Shown here: one piece after another, positions 56,261-64,000 of the stretch
Position numbering within the stretch: position 1 is the stretch's first letter
Layout of the letters: every line of letters starts with the position of its first letter
The notes under the pieces: model-generated
The model's database searches: none
What the model saw: only the letters and a program-made list of their open reading frames with translations
What the model was told of the DNA's origin: nothing
NCBI GenBank assembly: GCA_023333565.1
Contig: JAJKFH010002364.1
Span: 868,001 to 932,000, forward strand
From: Puffinus mauretanicus
Taxonomy: Eukaryota > Chordata > Aves > Procellariiformes > Procellariidae
DNA: 64,000 nt
Direction of reading: 5' to 3'
Made by a program: the position numbers and the translations under genes

Positions 56261-59200
56261 TTTTTTTTTTTTTTTTTCTTCCCAAAACAGCTGTGCTGCC
56301 AATCTCCTTTGTTCATCCCCCCCCCCCTTCCCTTCCCTTCCCTCCCACCCCACTCCCACTTTCTTCTTTAATCTCGCTCTTCCTTGCGATGGAAGAGAAA
56401 TCCTGCCCCCCGGAGACTCGCCGAGACCCACCGTGTGCGCTTTTTTCCCCCACTACGCCCCCCTTGGCCTCCCCAGGGAAATCGGGGATTTGCTTTGGTT
56501 TCTGACCCCCCTTCATCCCGCTTCTCCCCTCCTATCACTCGTTTTCCTCATGGAGATCCTCATCTGCGAGGTGGGGGGGTGCCTGACTTCACGTTGCTTT
56601 CCTAAATGTGCCCGGGAGCACTGAGGGCACCCCGGCGGGATGGGGAGCCGGGGAAGCTCCAACACCTCGCAGATATCCCCCCTGTTGCCGCTTCGCCTTT
56701 CATGGCTCCCTGAAGCCTTCGGTTGCTGCTCTGCTACCGACTTCGGATCCACTTGGAAGAATTATTCCGCAGCAAAGGGCTGCCCTGTTTTTCCACAGGC
56801 ATATCAAGGGAGCCCGGACACGTGGGTAATTGCTACCAGCCGTGGGCTGCCTTCTGCTGGCACCCCGAAACCCCTTAATTCCCCTTACCCCAGCCACGCC
56901 GGGGGGAGCAGCCCCAGCACAGCAGGGCCAGGAGTCTCCACAGATCGGGCAAGGCAGGGTGGGAGGGAGGGATGGAGAGGTGCAGGGAGTTGCCTGAGGT
57001 CAAAGTCAGAGCTGTGGCACAGCTGGGAATAAACTGCATTTCACAGGATTGTAGGAAAATTCAGGACAGAAGAGACCTCAGGAGGTCCTCTGTAATTTTT
57101 AAAAGTATCTCTGTTATTGAGGCACCTGGCTTCTGTTTTCAAGTCACCTAAACCCCTTAGACATTAATTCGTATTGAAGAATCAATGGGATGCTTGAATT
57201 CACTGCAGAGAAAGGGATGTTGGTTCCTAACCCTCCTTCTCCTCCCATGGCATGTCAACCTATCAGCCAGTGGCACCGCATGGGGTGAGCAGAGGGAGCT
57301 TCTATTGTCCTGGTTGAGGTCCACAAAGCAAGACAAGCCCTGCCTGGTGGCTAATGTCCTCTGCTTCGTGCTACTGTGGCCAGGCTGCCCCAGAGCAGAC
57401 ATAGCAAGCGTTTCTTCAGGTAGAGAAACTAGAGGTACTGGAGATAATACTAGAGAAGATACGCTGAGTCCTGGTTCAGCACCATATCTCTAACAGCCGT
57501 GCTGCCTCCTCCATTAAATCCTCTGTCCCAGGTGTCACTGCAGTTTGATTTTCTTTTGCAGAAGGACTTTAGGTGAGTCAATTGAGCTCAGAAGTGCCTG
57601 ACTTCCCAGTATGGATAGCATCACCCCCCTGCCTTGTGGTGGTGCTGGCAAACTGCTCTGATATCCTTAGCTAGAGCATATGAATTATTGCTACTAATGC
57701 CAGGACGTGCCCTAATGACCAGACATGCCCTAATGACCATTTTCTCCAACTTTTGTCTCTGAGTTCCTCTAACTCTCAAAGATGAGAGCCAACAAAGGGA
57801 TTTTTGATTGACCAGGTTTCTCCCAAATGTCCCAGTGAGTGGCAGTAGCACCAGCCCCTCCAGCAGGGTCTATCTTTCAGTGGAAGCCTACATTGGTGAC
57901 TCTTCTCACAAAAGTAGGAGGATTAAACTCAAGATCTTGGCCAAATTTCAGTCTCAGCCATTAAATTCTGCCTACGTAAAATCCCCTTGCTGTTCCATCT
58001 TGACGCCATGGACCAAAACCATTCAGGGGCTAAACAGATGAAGCCCATTAAAACTAAGGGAATTTGCAGCCATTTACATCATTTGTTTTTCACGTCTTGC
58101 CGTTAAGGCGCATGTATTTTCTGGGTGCTGGTTATATAGCTGCTCCCTTGGCGGTAGCTGCATTACAGAGTGCTTCCAAGAAGAAACCTAAACCTGAGCG
58201 TCCCTAGTCGCATAACTGCCTGTCAGACCTTCCCCTTCTCTCATTTTAGTATCCTTGTGGTTATGGGTATCACAAGAGAGCTGGGGAGGCCTGAATCAGG
58301 TCACGATGGTCCCTGTCCCTCAGGGTGACGCACTGTGTGGTGTGTATAGCCCGTCCCCGTCTGTGCCCTGTTCGCAGAGGATACAGCAGCGACAGCTGCC
58401 AACCGCGGAGCGCAGACGCCGTGTACATGCAACCTGCAACGAGTGCGTTAACCTGCTTTCGCTTCTTCAGTTAGAGCAGTGCAAACTGCGTGCGGGCTCT
58501 CTTGTTATCATCCGATTGCATTGCTCCTGTTTACCTTAAAGGTGGTTGAAACTAAAGCTTGCTTGAGACTAAACTGAAGGGAGAGAGATTTAAACTGCAA
58601 TGAAAGGGTCCATAGAACCTCTTCTACCTGCTATTTAGCTGAAAGTTACTCTTTAAATTAAGCAAGGATGAGTCTCCTGCAGACTAAACCCTGCCTTTCA
58701 GCGCAAGGCGTAGTAGCCCCGGAGCCATCGGCACGCTTTCCATGTGCAATGGAGATGGGCAGCGATGCCTGAGCTCACAGAGACCACCTTGCCTCTGGAA
58801 ATCAAAGCAGCGGGGCCGCGCTGGCATCGGTATTCGGGCTAGGAGCAGCGTGGCCTCGTGCCATGCCACCGGAGCAACATGGCTTTCGGGACCAAATGCA
58901 AGAAAATCTTCGGGTGGTGCTGGCTGTTCTGGGCCATGTGGGTGCAGCAGCTCATTCTGCTGCGTGGTACCTACGTGCCAAAATGATGGCATGAGGTGAA
59001 AAACGGAGGGAATCACCTGCCTGGGGGGGGGAGAAGTGCAGAGTAACAGGACCGTGGTTATAAGTTGTAGCGAAACTTCTGACCTTTCCTTTCTGCAGAC
59101 CACTTAATGTCAGCCTTGTCTGCACTCAGAGTTGCATCATTTTAGCAGTCCTGCGGTGCCCACAGGGCAGGTATTTACAGATATGGGTAAGGCAGGTACT

Positions 59201-61149
59201 TGCAGGGCATAGGCACACACGGGGAGGTTTCATCTACGGCAGAGCCAAGCTGGGGGTCTGGTGCCACTGTCCGATCCCATTGCCCTGCCTCCTTCTTGCC
59301 ATACTCCCATTGCCTCCCATTGCCAGCTCTGGGGACCTCTTTGCTCGGGGTGAGCAAAGCTAACCCAGCCCAGTCCTGTTTAATACGCCTGGCATTTTGT
59401 GAAGTGGTGGTGTGGCTGCTGACTGGTGAGGTGGGAAAGGGGTTGCTCCTCTGGTTTGAGACCCACCAAGAAAATAACTTCAGTATAAGCACCAACCAAG
59501 AAACTTGCCATGTAACTCTACTACCTCTGCTTTCAAGGGTATTTAAATAAGGAAATAAACCCTTTGCCAGTCCCCTATGAAGGACGTAAAAGTCCTGGGT
59601 AAAAATCTGAGCAGAGAGTATCGTTGCAGAAGTGTTAACCTCTCCTCCCAGCACCCTCTGGCACTGCGTTACTCAAAGTCATGGATGAACTCCATCCAGT
59701 ACAGGGTCGAGCTCTCCCCCACGCTACAGCACCATGCCCTAAACTGGCCTCTGCCTTCTGCAGTGGGTGAAACACCTCGTTGGGCAGCTCTCAGCTCTGC
59801 TATGTGATTGAAAGAAATGACTGTGAAATCCTAGAATGTGTCTTCAGATAATATATTTTTTGAAAGGATAAATAAGTAAAAAGGTAAAGGAAATGGAAAC
59901 AATCTACTAAGTGGCAAGATTTAACGGTAGGTGCAGTTTGGGGTGTTTGAAAGGCTTGTCTTCAGTGCCCAGGATAGGCGATAGGGGAAAGACATGCTGC
60001 AGGTGGGTGCCAGGGAGATGTCTCCAAAGCAGAGCCTGAAGGATGGGACATCTTCCCCAGGAAATCATCCTGAGCATTTCTGAAAGGTGATTCAGCTGGT
60101 AACAGCTTTGTACTTTCTGAAAACCAGAACACGCTTCCAAATCCTGTGAAAAACCAGAGCTCTGTTAAAAAGGAACGTCTGCTCGCATGTACATTTTCCA
60201 ACATCCTCCGTAGGCAAAAGGAATTATTTTAAAATGCTGTTGAAGAGCAAAAACAGAAGTCTGATCGCAAGTGGCATGCTGAGTATATCGATGTAAAGTT
60301 GAGTCATCAAAGCGAGATTGAGATGCAGCCTTAATCCTTCTTCTTTTAACGTTTAAACATGTGTCATGTACTCTGACATTATCATTAATAGTTTGACAGC
60401 ATTTGAGCAGCCGTCTTTCTTGGGAGGTTACAGAATTTCAGTATGTGTTTTGAAGTGTGTAAGATATAAGAAAGGAGAAGGGAAGAAGTTTTCTTCCTGC
60501 AATAAAAATTCCATCACATTCTTTTATTGTGAAGTATTTAAACAACAACAAAAAAAAGACATAAAAAAAAGCTTGGCAGGCTAAAAGTTTGTCCAGTCTC
60601 TAATCGGGGGGGGGGAGAAAAAAGAAAAAAATGCTATGTTTTTATAGTTCTGTGAAAAATACATCTTAAAAATCAGCAATTTGAGAATATAGGCAGGAGA
60701 GGAGAGAAAAAGTGAGAAAAGGCTGCTGAAACACATGTCTATTATTAGTGAAGAGAAGAGAAATTTCTCCAGCATTAGGAAAACCCTATAGCATTGCTAA
60801 ATACCCATAAAATGTACAGTGGGAGTTGCAAGAACCCGTAAAGTTGGTGGTCTCTCATCAGTGGGGTTTTTTAAAGCTATTTGGAGACTTGGCAAATGTG
60901 CATGGGCAGGATTATAGGATAGTCTTCTTGGATAATATGAAACTGAGGAAGGATAGTGAAATGAGGTAAGAAATGAGAATTATTCACACCCAATGTATAT
61001 TGGAGTCATATCTGTCATTGCCTTAAAACTGTATTTCTTTTTAAATGCTTGTTTTTTACTTGACATGGTCAATATGCACTCAGAGGGAAAAGTGCTTATG
61101 CAGTCTGCAGTTTAATCTTATTCTCTTAGACTGAATGATGACTTTTAAT
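56261..61149. other. Region upstream of ATOH8
   Basis: 56280-56900 is C-rich promoter-proximal DNA. The rest is unique intergenic sequence with one possible CR1 relic at 57040. No gene recognised. Confidence 0.5.
57040..57095 (-). mobile_element. Possible decayed CR1 3' end
   Basis: The + strand CACAGGATTGTAGGAAAATT followed by AGGACAGAAGAGACCTCAGGAGGTC resembles the reverse complement of a CR1 terminus, with the phrase AAGAGACCTCAGGAGGTC matching well. The rest has decayed beyond confident recognition. Confidence 0.4.
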
Positions 61150-61325
61150 CCTCTCCTCTCCTCTCCTCTCCTCTCCTCTCCTCTCCTCTCCTCTCCTCTC
61201 CTCTCCTCTCCTCTCCTCTCCTCTCCTCTCCCTCCTCCTCCTCCTCCTCCTCCTCTCCTCTCCTCTCCTCTCCTCTCCTCTCCTCTCCTCTCCTCTCCTC
61301 TCCTCTCCTCTCCTCTCCTCTCCTC
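61150..61325. repeat. (CCTCT)n microsatellite with (CCT)8 core
   Basis: A 176-bp pure polypyrimidine tract on the + strand: 16 pentanucleotide units (61151-61230), eight CCT units (61231-61254), then about 14 pentanucleotide units to 61325. The minus strand is the (GGAGA)n polypurine strand, with runs able to form triplex or G-rich structures. It lies upstream of ATOH8. Confidence 0.98.
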
Positions 61326-64000
61326 AGCTTAAAGAGGGGCTGTAACTGTGATCCGAGGTCTGAAAAATACGTTTTGTCAGTGTATCTCAGCAAAGAGCAA
61401 AGGGTGAGATGCTCGTGGCCCCTTCACATCTCCATGAGGAGGACATTGCTGCTGTCCAGTGGCTTTCTAGTCTATCAGAAAGAAGCGCAATGATTTCCAG
61501 AGGCAGAGCAAATGAGGCTTGTGATAAGAGCTATGTAGTTATGCTGAACATAATGATCTTTGCAATATATTACCTAAAGGAATAATGGAGTCTACACTGC
61601 TTGAATTGTATCAATAAAAGTTAGACGTCTTTTAAAAATATGTGTTACAGTTTAAGCTGTGGACTTGATGCAGGATGTGTGAATTTATTTTATGTGGCAA
61701 GCTGGACAAAATACTCGTACAGGATCCCTCTGTCCCTAATATCTTTGAATCTAAATCAGGTGACGTTCTGAAACATCAGTGTACATCTTGATGGAAGCCA
61801 CTGGGTGCTTGGCAGTCTTGCAGATCGGTTTGCATGCCCTCCGCTACAGATTGAGGGGCTCAATTTTATAAAAAACATTTTTGTTTAAAATTTACAAAAG
61901 CCTGAAGTTCTCAACCTAGCCCCAGTGGAAGTACTACCTTACTCAGACCTCCGCCTCAGTGCCTTCCTCCTGCCAAGGCACGGAGAAAGAGGTGTCTCCA
62001 CTGACCTGCCAGGAGGCTTAGCCACACCATAGCAGGTTATACAGTGACCCTGGAGCCATCAAGGCCAAGGACAACTCTTCCATTGACTTCAGCAAGAGCA
62101 GACACGGGCTCCTGCATTGCAGGGATGTGAGATCTATGGGAGGTTGAATAGCTGGGTAAGGAACCACAAAAACCTCAACTCTTTCTCCATCTGTGAGCCA
62201 ATCCACTGGTTTATGCACAGTTGCCCTGGCAGCTGCTCTGACTTCAGCCCGATCTGACCTCATCCATCATTGAAACCAGTAAAAATCCTCCCATTTGTTT
62301 AGGGCCTGTCTGAGGCTGGGAGGTTGTTGATGCAGTCAGGAGAGGGGTTGTGTGTGGAGATGGACACGAGGTGCAGTCCCAGCTCTGCCAAAACTTCTCT
62401 TGTGGGTTGTTCCCCGTAGTGCTCCTGGTCTTCTGTGGATCCTGGCAAGCAGCAGTACCGTCTCCTTCCTTTCCCCAACCCACCTCCTCACTGTGGTCCT
62501 TGTGCCCTACAGCAGATGCCCAGTGTCAGCATTAGCTCAAACTCTTCCTCCTTTAGCCAGTCAAGGCGCTTAGAGCTGAGGTGGGTAGTATTTTCTAGGC
62601 TTTTCAAACAATTACTCTTTACATCTAGACAAGAGGCTATACACAGGCTCATGCAAGCAGCCTCAGGCTTCCCTCTGCCTCAGTTTCCCCACATGTATTG
62701 AGCATCCTTTGGGCTTTGCCAATTTTCTTTTTGGAGTTTCAGGTCCCCTTTCTCAGCCAATGTCCCTCCAGCATTGCTTCTACTCTCTGGTCAGTGAAAA
62801 TAAGCTCGTTCCTTTACAGCTGTCCCCCCCTTTAGCTGATACTCCTGGTCAGCCTCAAACCCTGCCCCGTTCCTGCACCACTTGCTTCACTCTGAAGCTC
62901 TTGGCCAACTCTGAAATGACGATGGACAAGAGGCTGAGATGACCTTGGATAAAGCTGTCTTCAGTGACAGTGTATGCTTAGTGACAAATGCCATGGCAAA
63001 ACCAGAATATTAAAAATCTCTGTGGAGAAACTGTGGCAGAAAAGAAAAAAAAAAAGGATGAGGTGTGAGGATGCTAACATCTTTCACTTAATCTTTTGGT
63101 CTAGAAAAAGGACAGTGGACCTCAAATAGAACATAGGTGCAGGACAGTCTCTCTTTTAGTTCAAACCTATGTATTTTGAATGGAAGTTTACTTTTGTGGG
63201 TGAGGGCAAAGCAGGCACTTGTGTGCCAGATTTTTTTAATGGTGGCTGTTGAATGTGGTTTGCAAGGTCCCAAGAATTCCCAGTAACTCTTAGTGGTTGC
63301 AGTAAAGAGAGTGCAATTAGAGGCACATTTATTATAAACTCTCTAGTCAGATGCCCCAGGTGTAAAAGAGCTTTTAATGGTGAAAAGGGAAGAGTACTAC
63401 CACTGAGAGCTTCACTTACGTGAGTTAAGTACCCACATCTCCAGTGGGCAGTCACCACCATGGTGCAGAAATTGAGGTTTTGAGAAGGTAGAGGATTCCC
63501 AGAGAGGCTCATCTTCATGAAGGAGGTCTTATCATCTGCTAAAGTTTATTATTTTCTTCTATTCACCATTCATCAGAAGGGCTGATTTATTAGCAGAGTA
63601 TGTCAATGGTGTAACTTGGTATTTTTCCACAAAACTTCATGTAGCAGCTTGTTTCTGGTTAAGTTTGAACTTCACATTGGGATACATTACTTTAGAGGCA
63701 TGTTAGTGAAAAAGGACATGGGAGTCCAGAGTCAAACTGTCTCGGAATTATAAAATAGAAAGACTGTAAGAAACTAAAAAAAAAAGTAAGCAGCAGGTTG
63801 AGTGCAGAGTGGTCCTATCCATGGTACATCATCCTAGCTTCTGGCAGTCAACAGCTAGGGGAACTCCTGAACTAAACGTTGAGTTTGGACTCTGGTGTTT
63901 AGTAGCCCTGCTGGAGCTAGCCCCCATTACTATTTTAAGCCCATTTGTACTCATTTGTAATTTTTTCTGTCCATGGCAATGAATCCCATAACTCATTTGT
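61326..64000. other. Intergenic DNA to window end
   Basis: Unique sequence with a MIR-like sliver at 62671. No gene recognised. Confidence 0.5.
62671..62695 (-). mobile_element. MIR-like sliver
   Basis: CCCTCTGCCTCAGTTTCCCC is the reverse complement of the MIR core GGGGAAACTGAGGCAGAGGG. The surrounding 100 bp cannot be aligned by eye. Confidence 0.4.

Noticed and set aside
55989..56285. N-terminal extension of ATOH8 as annotated coding sequence
   Set aside because: No in-frame ATG, and known ATOH8 proteins start at the equivalent of the chosen Met.
61145..61393. Frames with Ser-Pro-Leu or Glu-Arg-Arg-Gly repeats
   Set aside because: Translation of the (CCTCT)n microsatellite.

Overview
The window is vertebrate nuclear DNA, almost certainly from a bird and probably from a lineage other than the landfowl. 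The evidence is the repeat content: several CR1 LINE copies, some ending in the diagnostic 8-bp tail unit (ATTCTATG), and a solo LTR at 9686-10273 of a type I recognise from many avian genomes. Spliced exons, long introns, a CpG island and sparse repeats also fit a compact avian genome.

Only one protein-coding gene can be supported: ATOH8 (atonal bHLH transcription factor 8), on the minus strand. Coding exon 1 is 55988-55551, exon 2 is 40056-39865, and exon 3 holds a single glutamate codon plus the stop at 30852-30847. All splice sites are canonical and in phase 0, giving a predicted protein of 211 residues (146+64+1). The 5' end lies in a CpG island (about 55300-56260). The 3' UTR probably runs down to one of two poly(A) signal clusters, at about 30100 or 29200.

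Layout by increasing coordinate: 1-29199 is the region downstream of ATOH8. It holds a solo LTR, a CR1 copy, a MIR fragment, a roughly 200-bp foldback element and several unique stretches that look like conserved non-coding DNA. 29200-30846 is the probable ATOH8 3' UTR. 30853-39864 is intron 2, with a CR1 tail, a CpG-rich patch, an 84-bp minisatellite and homopolymer tracts. 40057-55550 is intron 1, with an ancient CR1, a well-preserved CR1 reverse-transcriptase fragment and two further CR1 pieces. 56260-64000 is upstream intergenic DNA with a 176-bp pentanucleotide tract.

No second gene, RNA gene, CRISPR array or operon was found. I saw no convincing new biological system. The most useful items are the single-codon terminal exon, the foldback element, the solo LTR promoter next to the ATOH8 3' end, and the intronic regulatory candidates. 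All statements about conservation are inferences from sequence appearance, because no alignment could be run.
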